From Dactylonectria macrodidyma (Eukaryota; Ascomycota; Sordariomycetes; Hypocreales; Nectriaceae), in the NCBI GenBank assembly GCA_020744425.1, contig JAGMUV010000002.1, positions 1,284,501 to 1,348,500 of the forward strand: DNA of 64,000 bases, in the 5' to 3' direction. The translations under genes were made by a program, and so were the position numbers. Shown here piece after piece: positions 23,622-34,914 of the stretch; within the stretch, counting starts at the first letter, position 1; the number at the start of each line of letters is the position of its first letter. The notes under the pieces were generated by a model. It had not been told where the DNA came from, did no database searches, and saw only the letters and a program-made list of their open reading frames with translations.

Positions 23622-24545
23622 GCAAGGTGACCAGCCTGAGCTAAGGGCTTGGCGTAGTTTCAAGCCCCTGGTCAGGCTGGCACACAGTTGCTAACACGAA
23701 CAGCGACGCTGTGCCCATAACCCGGCTCATGCCCGGCTCCAGGCTCCGGGCTTCCAGCGTTATTTAACACCAGCGCCTGTTCTCGCTCCGTGGGTAGATG
23801 CCTAGGGATACCTCGTGAGGGAAGGAACAACCGCTTATTATAAAAGTATCTTAGAGTACCGCTTTACTTATGTAACTACACGTCGCCATGGCCTCGGGGA
23901 TGGGATCACGATAGCCTCCCTCTCCTCACCAAGGGAGTGAGGTGACCCGAAGCCTATAATTCAAGTCATATCACCAACCATGCATGGATGAGCTCTCCCT
24001 GAAGAGGCTGGTCGGCATTACGCATGTGGACAGGGCAGGAAAGTGCAGGTCGAATGGGTAGTCTCAAAAATGAAGCAGACTTCCCCGTGGAGGGTCTGTT
24101 GGTCGTCCGAAGAGGACGTACACGCATCACCTGTCGAAATCCGACAAAGCGAACGAGTTTAGGAACAATGCGGATGATGTCTGAATATTTGACATTGAAT
24201 CTTATCTATCTAAAGGCTGGTCTTGGCTTCACTGTTCGCGATGCAACAGCCATCATGCTGAAGGAAGGAGACATCTCTCTAGCGGAGCTACCAAAATTAG
24301 TACGTAGGCACGGGAAAGAGGCACCACTGCCGGGGGTGAGGACGTAGGGAACATCATCAATTCGAAGCCAGAAGTGTTGTACTACTCCCTCCGCTTTGCT
24401 TCTCGTCACAAATATGACTTGGACGGTTTCTTGCACAGTAATTGTCCTGTCTATCGCCATGTCCATCTCAAGTGACACTCTACATTTTTTGGGGACCTGA
24501 CTCTTCAACAAGAAATGGATGAGGAGCCAACAAGAAGACCCTTCA
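23622..24545. other. Intergenic region after the LEU2-type pseudogene
   Basis: About 920 bases. Short frames at 24024-24347 (+) and 24206-24634 (-) overlap each other and match no family I know. Nothing else is recognised. Confidence 0.5.
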
Positions 24546-26042
24546 TCAGACCTCTTCTCCTTCCTGTCGTAGCTGCCGGGCAGAAATTGGATCGATAACC
24601 TCCCCTGGCAAACGTAAGTGGTAGATGGCATCACCGTTTTGTTTGACGACTGCTTGTAGCTGCTCGTTTTCGATTCGGAGGCTTAAACCTGGGTCGACCT
24701 TCTTCCAGGATTCTACCACTTCGTAATTCAGCTCAAAATGCCATGTTCCGCGCCTCGTCAGAGTAGCTTGCTGGCTTGATCTGTCCCTTTGATAGATGAT
24801 CGCACACGCCTCTCCTCGCTTACTGTTCCAAAGTATCAATCGTTCGAGCTGCTTCATCTCTTGCGGAAACGAGCTCGCGTCGCTTAAGAAAGAAGCAATT
24901 CGCCTACTTTCGGATTCTCTTTTGAGAATGGACGCCGTGAGTGTGAGCGATCGTAATTTGTGGCAGCAATGAGTTGACTGCAAAGAGTCCAAAAATTGAC
25001 GGGCATCAACCATGAAGGAGATTGAGAGATGTTTGAGGTCACAACTCCTCAAGACTAGGGCTCTGACTAGCTCGGCACCTGCCGTCATGTTATCATCGAT
25101 AACTTGCTCGAACAACGGATCGCGGTGCATTGCCGACACAAGCTCAGAATTGGGATCCTCAAAGATCGAGAGCATTTCGACGTGACTCGGCAGAGCGTCT
25201 TGAATCACGGATGCAAACTCTGCAAATAAATGATTAGGTCGTCGATCAAACAGTTGGTACCTCAACATACCCTTATCACACGCAATCTTCCAGGTGCGGC
25301 GGCAAGCGCGCCATGGCTCGTAGACGATGGTTTGTAGCCGAGGAAGTTTCTGTAGCAATAGCCTCAGAACTGGCGGTATAATCTGCCGCCGACATTCTCG
25401 ACGTATGACAAGCCGCGTCACTGCGTGGACCTCCGGGATGCTCTCCGGGAGACTTAAGCATATCGGGGCGAAGAGACGTGACATAGCTTCTGCAGAGGGA
25501 CTCTCCACCTGCCGGCCATCAATCCAGCCGTGTTTTGGGTCATGCCATCTAGCGGGAGCCTCTTGCTGCTGCTGCTGCTCAGATTCTCCATCGGTTTGGG
25601 CGTCTAGTCCAATGCAATAATTTTTGAACCAGTGCTCCGAGTCGCTAGGTGAGAAGGTGTTGAGCTCTAACACGAAGCGGTCTGTCGGTTTCCAAGCACT
25701 TAAGACAGTAAACAGTTTCTGTATCGCAGCTCTGAAGATGGAGCTATGCTGCGACTTACGCGACCTTGATTCAGGCCACTGACAAGAGCGACATGAGTAT
25801 CGTGGTAGCTCAATATTCAGCCGAATTTGACGAACAAGACCCGCAGTTCGAGTGGTCATATGGCCAAGTTGCTCTAGGCATGGTACCTGTAATTCTAGTC
25901 GGTAGAAATTCTGCGGCTCAATGAATGCCTTCCATTCTGAGCAGACAGCCGCGCAGGAGCCGCGATCCCCCTGGCGAAAGACTACCTCCAGTATTTGTAG
26001 CCGAATCTCCGGCGGCAACAAAGCCCAAGGAGAGCCTGACAT
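24546..26042 (-). CDS. F-box domain protein
   Basis: An open frame of 498 codons from ATG at 26042. The N-terminus WALLPPEIRLQILEVVF followed by CAAVCSEWKAFIEPQNFYRL is a typical fungal F-box, which should bind Skp1 and bring substrates to an SCF ubiquitin ligase. The rest resembles the long unknown C-terminal region of many fungal F-box proteins, with scattered leucine-rich segments (LRSLTLTASILKRES, QLERLILWNSK) and no known substrate domain. A probable intron at 25220-25270 (GTATGT..CTAATC..TTTGCAG, 51 nt) has no stop and keeps frame; splicing it gives 481 residues. F-box genes of this type are numerous and quickly evolving in filamentous ascomycetes, so the target cannot be guessed. Confidence 0.8.
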   Translation of the reverse strand: MSGSPWALLPPEIRLQILEVVFRQGDRGSCAAVCSEWKAFIEPQNFYRLELQVPCLEQLGHMTTRTAGLVRQIRLNIELPRYSCRSCQWPESRSRKSQHSSIFRAAIQKLFTVLSAWKPTDRFVLELNTFSPSDSEHWFKNYCIGLDAQTDGESEQQQQQEAPARWHDPKHGWIDGRQVESPSAEAMSRLFAPICLSLPESIPEVHAVTRLVIRRECRRQIIPPVLRLLLQKLPRLQTIVYEPWRACRRTWKIACDKGMLRYQLFDRRPNHLFAEFASVIQDALPSHVEMLSIFEDPNSELVSAMHRDPLFEQVIDDNMTAGAELVRALVLRSCDLKHLSISFMVDARQFLDSLQSTHCCHKLRSLTLTASILKRESESRRIASFLSDASSFPQEMKQLERLILWNSKRGEACAIIYQRDRSSQQATLTRRGTWHFELNYEVVESWKKVDPGLSLRIENEQLQAVVKQNGDAIYHLRLPGEVIDPISARQLRQEGEEV

Positions 26043-26480
26043 CGTTGTTAGCCTTCTTTATGATCTGCTCCGGTATTTGTGTCAGAGGCAAAAGAGGCCA
26101 TCGGCACCTCGTCGGGGGAGGTTACGCGGCGCTGCTCGCCACGTGATCAGCCCCGGCTGAAGAGGCACTGAAGGCTTAAAAAGAACGACCTTATATACGA
26201 CAAATCTGGGCTCCCAACCCCATGGTGGAGGCGACAGCAGCAATTCGACACTCGAGCGACATTCACAGTATGGAAGCCGAGCATCAGGCCTCGAGATGTC
26301 GAGAGAGAGTGTGTGTCACCAGAAACAGGGCTCACAAGCCCATCCGCCCTCCTCCCCGCGCCCTGGGCGCCGGCGCCTGGATCCTGAGCCATGGCGGAGG
26401 CCGCATAAAATCGAAACGATATAGTGCAAATATGAGGCGGTGTTAGCTGGTGTTAATGGGTTCGCATGCATCCTGTTAGA

Positions 26481-26502
26481 GGGGGGGGGGTGGGGGTGGG
26501 GG
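26481..26502 (+). repeat. G-rich tract with quadruplex potential
   Basis: A run of ten G, then T, five G, T and five G. Four or more G-tracts with one-base loops fit the usual G-quadruplex pattern. It lies between genes, about 440 bp upstream of the F-box gene start. Confidence 0.6.
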
Positions 26503-29500
26503 TAAAGGTGATTTAAGGTGAGCATCACGGATTAAGGGTGAGAAAAGCCTGAGCAAGAGCGGCAGTGCTAACTAACTAGGCCTGGAGGCGGGTCGCCTAG
26601 TTTTCGTGGTAGACTACCTACCTACCTAGGTAAGTGCCATGAATTGAGAGCCTGGCTGACTTAAGAGTTAATTCCGACCTCGGAAGAAGATCCAACGTCG
26701 CATTTCTTGGTTGCACACTTTGCTCCATCTCATGGCCTCTCGACTTAGAGGATCAATTGTGGGCATTTACCTCGCACTCTGGTGCATCGGCGGTCATTGA
26801 GATCAACACGGAATATATTAGATTGGCCGTTGGACCTTAAAATGACATGATGGCATGAAACCTAGACTGTGAAGAGCTGAGGCTTAGGAGATGCCCAACC
26901 CTAGGACCGTGTTACCTAGGCTACCTTACTTACCTATGCCTTAACACTAAAGTCATATAGGTATTCGAGAGTTACATGGGCGATCCGTCCGGTAGACTAC
27001 TGGACAGGGGTATGAAATAGCCCTGTTTTTTGAGAAATAATGAGGCTTGTATCACCAGATTTTAAATTGAATCTGCAAAGAGACTTCGGTGTGTGTGCGA
27101 TGCATCAATATCCAATGCAATACCACGACAACAAAATTTTCGACTCCCCTGTTGAAGCCCCTAATATTCAAGATTGAATATCCAGCTAACTGCATGAAAC
27201 GTAGCAATCATGTCACTCTAAAAAGTCAACCACGCCTTGAAGTTCAGCTCTCGTAACCTAGTCACACGCCATCGGCTAAAGCATCCGAGCTGTGATGAGA
27301 TCGAAGCCTCCCGACGGGAAGATGGACAGGGAGGAATACGAAACGAACGAAAGCCTTTCCACGCTCGGATAGCTCGGAGGAAGTTTTGAGAATGGAACTG
27401 AGTCTAGAATCTGGGCTGCAGGTGTACGCTTGGTGGTGTTGGCGATCAGTCAGTGGTGGAGGATGGGGAAGAACGGTTTCTCTTGGTTGAGAGTCGGACC
27501 GGGCTTAAGGCTAAGAAGAAGCCTCAGCTCGTACCGGATCATGATGCCGAGACCGGTGTCATTAAGCAGTAAGCATGGAAATACGGTTACCAAACAGTTC
27601 GTATTCGACCGAACTTGGTTTGATCATGAAGTCCATTGAATGATGGTTGAAAGCCGAGTCGGGTGGACTGCAGCACTTTTTTTCTTGGGGTACATACATG
27701 AGATTTTGGTGTGTCGATACATCATTGGGCGCCCCGAAAGCACGTCAGAGGCACCGGAGCCTAATAAACTGCCGCTGTAAGGGGGCCTCAGCGACCAGTG
27801 GCCCTCAGGGGCAAGGTCACGGCAGTCGCAGCACTAAACCCAGGGGAGGCTAGTTCTGCGAGAGCAAGGAGAGAGCCCTACTGCCTACGAAGGAGAGGCA
27901 GCTAGACCAGCGGTGCACTCACACGTGTTTGTGGGGGTGGTGGCCACTAACTTTATATTCATAGGCTGTATTTTTATGCTGAGACAATGTGATGGAATAG
28001 GGTGAGATGAGATGTGAAGTAAAGGAGCGAACAAAGGAAAAAAAAAAAAGCACTGAATTGGGATTTTGCCGTCAGCTGTTCACTCAGCTTTAGTGTTGAA
28101 AGACTTGCGAGGTAAGCAACACATCGGGTGACATGGGATTGTGTCTGTCTGACTCTCAACCTGACTTGTCTCGCCCTCTTACACGCCCTACATACGGACG
28201 GCATGCATAGTCCAGGGCCACATGCGAATCGCCCACCCCTCTCAACGACAGAATTTTCGGGATGCTTTCTTTTGCTTAGACGCAGGCTTTGTTCACCCTG
28301 CAGGGCAAGCATGTATCTTGGGCTGCAACTGTGACTCGGTAAGATTCGAGGACCTCGTGGCTGGCGGCCGTGGAAAACGGCGTCCGAATAAGTCCAACAA
28401 AAGCAACAGCCCGAATGCAGGAGAGAGAACGGAGAGAGAAGATGAGACGACGGAGTGAGAAAACGGTGAGCCAGGACAGCCAAGACGGCCTTGGCTCATT
28501 CCCCTCCCTCCTCCTGGTTTCTGGGCAGAACGAACCCCTTCACCCAAGTCTCCAACATGTCATCCGCGGGTCATGGACAAGTCATGGCGAATGTTTATTA
28601 CTGTGGGTTCGCTTAGAGCAGGTGCCCCGCGGCGGCTGCTAGAGCTGGTCCTGATGTCATTCTCTCGGATGGACGAGCCCATCTTGCACATATCCCACCC
28701 ACCTATAGCCCATTCACAACCTCCTCGTCCACTCAACCCACCCGCACTAACACCGACCTTGCCATCGCGTCTGCTGCACCTTCAAATCCTACGCAACGCC
28801 CCCGGCCCCCTCTTTCCTCCAATCCACAGCGCTGTGCAACCGAAAGGGCGGTAATCATGCAGAGGGCTGTCCGGGCGACCAGGTACGTGTATGGCTTGGA
28901 AGGTTGTAGCTGCTTCGTATGGGCGTGTGTGGGCGACCTGTCCCGCTGCATTAGGTGCCGAAGGTGACCAATCGTGATGCCTTGCGTCCTGATTCCCGAG
29001 GCCTTCGGTAGAGCAACGTCCCTCCACCCCGCCATGGCCCATGGCCATCCAACCATCTTCACCTAAGCGACCACGGCATCCCAGACAAAAGTCAATCCCT
29101 AGCTGCCACCCTTGGGGCAGCAGTCCCTCGTATTCAGCGACAACCCGTCTCTTTTACGGCTTGCATCACATACGCCGTTGCCATCATACCATCGCTAGGT
29201 GCTCGCCACCCACTGTGCGCTCGGCATTTGCCCATTGTGGCAGCTTGCAGTGGCTCCCTTACGGCACCACCCTCACCCTCTGACTCTGAGTCACGTTGAA
29301 TCGGTTGGGCCCAGATTACGGATCGCAGCCTGTCTCTCTTGTTAGCCTCCGCCCGACCTAGATCCGGAGCACACGGACGAGCCGCCGACATCAGCTACCA
29401 CCCACTTCTCCGGGATCCCCCTGACCACTCGCAGATCCCCGGCTCCGAAAAACAGGCTTCCACAGAAGCAACACACGGCAAGACAGCAAGACGGCAACAC

Positions 29501-31726
29501 CACAAGGCGCGCGTGGTGGCTGCACTCCTGCGGTGCTAGGGCAGACGCCGAGGCCCTGCCGTGTCCCGATGCTTGCACTTCCTTCACATCCATTGGCTAT
29601 GCCTACCGCGAGCTCGTAAACTCTTGTTCATCCCTGCCTTTGAGAGGCTGGGCTCGAGCCCACGAAAGATGCCGTGAAAACGCCCGCATCGGCTCTCCCG
29701 TTGTTGTTTCTTTTTCGCTTTTCTGGATTTCTTGAGCCGTCAAAGTTACATGGAACGGTTCCGCCATCAAATCGTGGCTCCCTCCACCAGAACAAGCAAG
29801 TCTTTGCTTTCTCGCATGGCATTCACATGGATAGGAAGCATACTGCCGCTTGGACCAAAGAATCGGCCGGGCTTCAAAAGCCGTCGGCTGCTGAGAGCCA
29901 GCTCACAGTGGAAAGATCCCGACCGCCTCCGCCTTTCTCACCTCATCGGCCCATGAAGCCGACTGCCAAGTCCTCGCCTGGCCGTGACATCGAAGCGTGG
30001 ATGAGTACGCGCATCCCCGTTCTTACATGGTTTAGCACGCGCGCTCCACTCCCCCGAAACCATGGCACCGTTGTCACGAGCTCCACATGGTATCTAAACT
30101 GGACCTAAACGTTGGCTATCGCGAGCAATCGTCGATTGGCGACTGCTGGGATGCCGATCGACTAACCGACCCGAGCAAAGTGCCATTGGCAAAACAAAAC
30201 GCCTCACTACCCGCGGCGCCTTGGTGCCGTGCAGTGCTGGGTGCTCCCCTGGCTAGCTGTCATGGTATCAACAACAGCAGGTTTATGCATGCTTCCTTGT
30301 TTGTTTGCTGTGGCGGAGATGTTTCCTTCGTAGCTGAGGTCTGGGTCCTCGGGCTCTTGGGCTGTTTGACTGTTTGGCTCTTGGGCTCACCATTCACACG
30401 ACCGCTTTTTGCCGCTTGACTGACTGACATGGACAAATGTGCTCATTTTGGGGCTGGTGACTGATGTTAGTTGCCTGCCCCATCCTGGGCGACTCGGTTG
30501 GGCCTCGTCAGCTCAACCTGCATACCGGCGACATCAACAAACCACTCATTCATCATACCCGGTTTTTAGTGAGCCTACTGAGTAGGCCTTGCCAGCTGGC
30601 TTCCCAGTCCGCATTGAGCTGAAGCAGGCACCGAGGCGTGCTGATCCTAGGATAACCGAGCCTTTGTAGCTGTCATTATGATTTGCTGTTGAGCTTGGGG
30701 TTGTTTTTTCCCGTATTTCCTTTTGCTGCGATTTGTGTGCCTGGGCGCCCACCACTTGTATGCACCTAGGAGTGCCACCATTGGCACACCGGGCCCGAGC
30801 CGTCTACCCATCTCACTTGTCGTCCATTCATGTCCTTGTCATGCTATTGTGCAAGGTCACAGAGCTTGATGTCTTACTCTGCCACTTGGTTCTCATGCAG
30901 TTCTCCTGCCATCTTATGCTCGTTGGCACTACCTTTCCAGAAAAGAAGATGGCTTATCATATGTCCCAATCGCTTCCTTTCCATAGCTCCGGCCTAGCAC
31001 CACTTGAGCCCGGATAAGGCCATGGATGACATAGATGGATTTGCTGAGCTCCCCGGAGTCCGACTGTCGGTCCTGCTATTGCAGATCCGCACCCAGGATA
31101 AAGCCTCGAAACCTTGCTCGACCGGCCCTACCCCCAGCCTCTTGGTTATGAGTCCATTGCCCGACCCAACATCGCTGACCTTCCTGCATAATCCTGACAT
31201 CACGTCTCTTCTCACCCCAGACGGACTGGCTGGGCCGAGCAAGTTAAGTTCCTTTGGTCACCTAATGGCTCACTCATCCAAGCGTTGCCTTGCCTGACGC
31301 CCATGCATCCACCCTCACATGCACCGTCTCGTTGCTCCAGTGAGCCGCAGCCACATCCCTCGACCTCTTCGAGTAGGGTTGGACTCTGTTTGCCGTATCA
31401 CGGCTTGGCGCAACTCCACACCCACCTCGTTGTTGCTTCTTTCTCCACAGCATGGGCCCAGCAGTCTGATGCAACCCGAGGTGGGGTGGCAGCGAAGCCG
31501 TCTGTTGGACCGACATGGCCGTGCCATGTTCTGGTCCGTCTTTCTTCTCCCAGACGACGAGCCGGTTCAAGGGGTTACAGATATAAGCATGCCTCCAACC
31601 CCCTCACAATGAAGGATCTCTTATCACTTCACCTACTGCATTACCACCAACGTCCTCCTACCGGCCAACACCAGACCGGCCCTGTACTCTTGAGTAACCC
31701 CCTCGTTCAGGTTACTTAATCCCTTC

Positions 31727-31740
31727 GCTCAACATATAAT
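31727..31740 (+). promoter_or_regulatory. TATA-like element upstream of the wall-protein gene
   Basis: An AACATATAATTAC stretch about 70 bp before the ATG at 31806, followed by a CT-rich leader ending in CTCTCCACAATG. Position and sequence fit a fungal core promoter, but the transcription start is not known. Confidence 0.35.
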
Positions 31741-31805
31741 TACTTGCCTACCGGCTTGCCCTCGTTTTTACCAACTCTCACCGAGATCACTCCATCCTCT
31801 CCACA

Positions 31806-33254
31806 ATGAAGTTCGGTGCCTCCCTCCTGCTCCTGGCCACCTCGGCCTTGGCCCTGCTCGATCCAAGAGGAGACGACTACTATGGTGGTGACGGCTATGG
31901 TGGTAACGGCTATGGCGGAGACCATGAAGGCACTAAGACTTTGACGACGTACACTACCGTGACTACCTGCCCGGTGACTTCAACTTACACCAAGGAGGGA
32001 ACGTAAGTCCATAACCCATCGAAACCATTACAACGGATCCCAGACTAACAACAACTGCCTAGCACCTACTGCGTCACTGAGCTCACCACCTCGACTATCG
32101 TGGTCACTGACTGCAAGGGCTGCGTGACCACTGTCCAAGGGCCTGATGTCACCAAGACGGAGCAAGAGGTTGAGTACACCACCTACACAACGGTTTGCCC
32201 CGTGACCGAGACCAAGTACGTTGAAGGCAAGGAAGTCACCGTTGTCTACACGACCACTTCTGTTGTTGAGGAGGCCATCAAGAGCACCGTCTACGACCAC
32301 GTGACTTATCCCGGCACAACCAAGACCGAGGTCGACGTTGAGTACACCACTTACACTACCGTCTGCCCGGTTACCGAGACCAAGTACGTTGAAGGCAAGG
32401 AAGTCACCGTTGTCTACACGACCACTTCTGTCGTTGAGGAGGCCATCAAGAGCACCGTCTACAACGAGGTCACCAAGCCTGGCGCCACTTACACCAACGT
32501 CGCTACTGACTATTCCACGTATACTACCGTATGCCCGGTCACGGAAACCAAGACTGTCGAAGGCGAGGTGGTCACTGTCGTTTACACCACTACCTCTGTG
32601 GTCACTGAGGCTATCAAGACGACTGTGTATGACCACGTCGAGCAGCCTGATACTACCAAGACCGCTGTTGATGTTGCGTACTCCACTTATACCACCGTAT
32701 GCCCGGTCACGGAAACCAAGACTGTCGAAGGTGAGGTGATCACCGTTGTTTACACCACCACCTCTATCGTCAAGGAGGCCGTCCAGACGACCATCTATGA
32801 GCAGGTCCACGGTCCCGATACCACCAAGACCTCGGTTGACGTTGCCTACGTCACCCAGACTAGCCTGTGCCCGGTGACAGAAACCAAGACCGTCAACGGA
32901 GAGGTGATCACCAAGGTCTACACTTCGACCGAGTACATTGTGCAAAAGGTGTACAAGACCATCAATGAGTACGAGACCATTTACGAGACGGCTACCGGCT
33001 ACGAGGTCGAGACCCACTACTCCAAGGTCTACTACACCGTTGGCGGAGGCACTGTTGTCGAGACTATCGTCCCCAAGACAACTATTGCTATCCCGGAGAC
33101 CGAGGTGGTCACTGTGCCCGCTGTGACCGTCACCTCTGAGGCTGCTGTCACTCCTACCTCTGCTCCTGTTGTTGTCCCTACCAACGCTGCTGCCGCTAAC
33201 CAGCCCGCCTTTGCGCTCATGGCTGGTATTGCTGGTGCCCTCGCGCTCCTGTAA
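31806..33254 (+). CDS. GPI-anchored cell-wall protein with five 56-residue repeats
   Basis: Exons 31806-32002 and 32063-33254 (GTAAGT..CTAACA..CCTAG) give 462 residues. The start is followed by a signal peptide (MKFGASLLLLATSALA) and a Gly/Tyr/Asp-rich stretch. Five tandem units of 56 residues follow, each centred on TTYTTVCPVTETK, VVYTTTSVV and a STVY-like end. Further Thr-rich sequence leads to a Val/Pro/Ala linker and a C-terminal NAAAANQPAFALMAGIAGA segment ending in Leu. That end fits a GPI-attachment signal, with an Asn in NAAAAN as possible attachment site. One Cys per unit may form disulfides. Abundant Thr suggests O-mannosylation. It is likely a structural or adhesive wall protein; the ligand is unknown. 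An overlapping long antisense frame is a product of the repeats. Confidence 0.9.
32151..32990 (+). repeat. Five tandem 168-bp coding repeats
   Basis: Units begin at 32151, 32319, 32487, 32655 and 32823, exactly 168 bp apart. Units 1 and 2 are nearly identical over more than 100 bp, and units 3 and 4 share another long near-identical stretch. Unit 5 is the most diverged and is cut short after VYKTINEYE. Confidence 0.9.
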
Positions 33255-34914
33255 GCGTGTTATGCAACCGAAAAGCAGAAAAAAAAACATTTGCTTCTTC
33301 AAACCCCAATTGGGGCGACGGCTGTCCATGGAAGAGACATGCCCTTAATGAAGCGCCGGCTGTGTACCGGTAGACTTGCCTAACCAGGCACACATGATAC
33401 ATGATACCACCCTCATTTAACGATTTGACGGATTATTTTCTAGGACCGGATATAGGGTTGCTCATCCCTGGGAACACGGGACGAGTTGCACACGCTTCGT
33501 TGTGCTTTGGATATACAGAGGAGGGTTTAATGCCACCACCACCACCGGGAAGCCGTTTCGACGGTTCTGATGCGGCTGGTGGTTTTTACTTCTAATTCCG
33601 CCGCAAGGTGGAGGGTTTCCCCATTAATTCTATTGTATATATATTAAACCATATTTTTGACGACATTCTTGTTGTCTTTTATTACGAACGGACGAAAACG
33701 AACCGGCTAGTTATGGAATTGGAACACTGCTTGGAACGCGAAGATTTCTCCACACTGCAACTTGTGATGTCTTGACCCATGAACATGGCTCAGGGCGTGC
33801 CCTTGAGTTGCAACATCTGATAACCAACCAATTCCCTGCTCTCAAAATGCAAGCTAAACCAACCAGGATGATCTGCAAGATTTTTATTCTCTTCTTCTGC
33901 ACCCATGCTACTTGGCGACCTCGTAAAAAGTTCCTCCTAGACCGTGAGATGAAGTCATTGCGCATGGCGGGGGATTCGGGGCTCCGGGCGCCGTGCCAAG
34001 TTACATGGTTTTACTCGGCTGCACGCTGACTGGTGGCCTAATCAACGCCTGTTCGGCGAGGGGAACGCTGCACAACGAATGTTAGGCTCTCGTTCTCACG
34101 TGTGCTTCTTTGCTTGTTCTCGAATGGATATTCCGTCTAGTCGATCTTGCAAGTGCTGCGACTTTGCCGACTTAGATGGCCTGGCTTGGCTGGTCGCTGC
34201 CTGGGACTGGTCCTGCGGTGTGAGCATGTCGTGAGATGGAAGTCGTTCGATTGAGGGTTTGTTCGGCAATGTGTTAGAGAGGTGTTGCTACGCGGAAATA
34301 TGACACATCGGTTGTATCCCCTGCTAGCTTTCGGTTCTCAACGTTGCTTTGTGGATGATCGCCGCCTTGCGGGGTGGAGGCGGCCGCGATAGGGCGTTGA
34401 TGATCGGCGATCGACTTGATGTCTGAGCATGTACGTTTTGGTATTTTAGTCTAGTTGCCTAGATGCGGGAGTTCATTAGTCATGGCATGTTTGTCTCTTT
34501 GATGGTGCAAGAGCTACCCTAGTCACACACTAACCGGTGAATAACAATGCATAATCATTATGTTATAGGGCCCATAGCCTGGCCAGTTGTTTGATTCCCA
34601 TTTCGGCGTATCATGGTGAATAATTCAATGATAAAGACTGAGATGATATCAACCCTTTCCTGGACTTGTATGAGACCTCATAAATTGGTTGTATCTTGCC
34701 ACAGCCCCCGACGATGTCCGGGACTCAACCAAGTCTATCAGCTTGCACCGTTTTTCGAGAAAGACAGTTTGCTAGTCGTTTATATCATAGCTGTGAAGTT
34801 TCTGGCTACTCTAATAAGGTTGAATGCCAGGCAGATATCTGAACGGAAGGTGCCAGAGTCTGTTGTCAGATGGTGGCTACTGGAAGTCTAGGCGTTCAGA
34901 CATGTTAGATAGAC
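33255..34914. other. Intergenic region after the wall-protein gene
   Basis: About 1.7 kb. It contains the 3' region of the wall-protein gene (AT-rich TATATATATTAAA stretch near 33,632-33,650) and no supported gene. Confidence 0.5.

Larger units (their letters stand above)
26043..31805. other. Gene-free region of about 5.8 kb before the wall-protein gene
   Basis: No gene I can support. It holds a G-rich tract at 26481-26502, repeated CTACCTACCTAGGTA-like runs near 26615-26635 and 26915-26940, an AT-rich part at about 26,600-27,300 and mostly short, overlapping open frames from 28,000 to 31,700. The last kilobase is pyrimidine-rich and probably forms the promoter and leader of the wall-protein gene at 31806. 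Confidence 0.5.

Noticed and set aside
24024..24347. 107-codon frame between the LEU2-type pseudogene and the F-box gene
   Set aside because: No recognisable domain, and an overlapping antisense frame is equally open.
28370..31720. Many 80-170-codon frames in the region before the wall-protein gene
   Set aside because: They overlap on both strands, lack domains and cannot be joined into a longer protein by visible introns.
32028..33329. 433-codon antisense open frame across the wall-protein gene
   Set aside because: It mirrors the 168-bp coding repeats, whose complement happens to lack stops; its composition (Gly/Asp/Ser) follows the sense codons and it has no independent signals.
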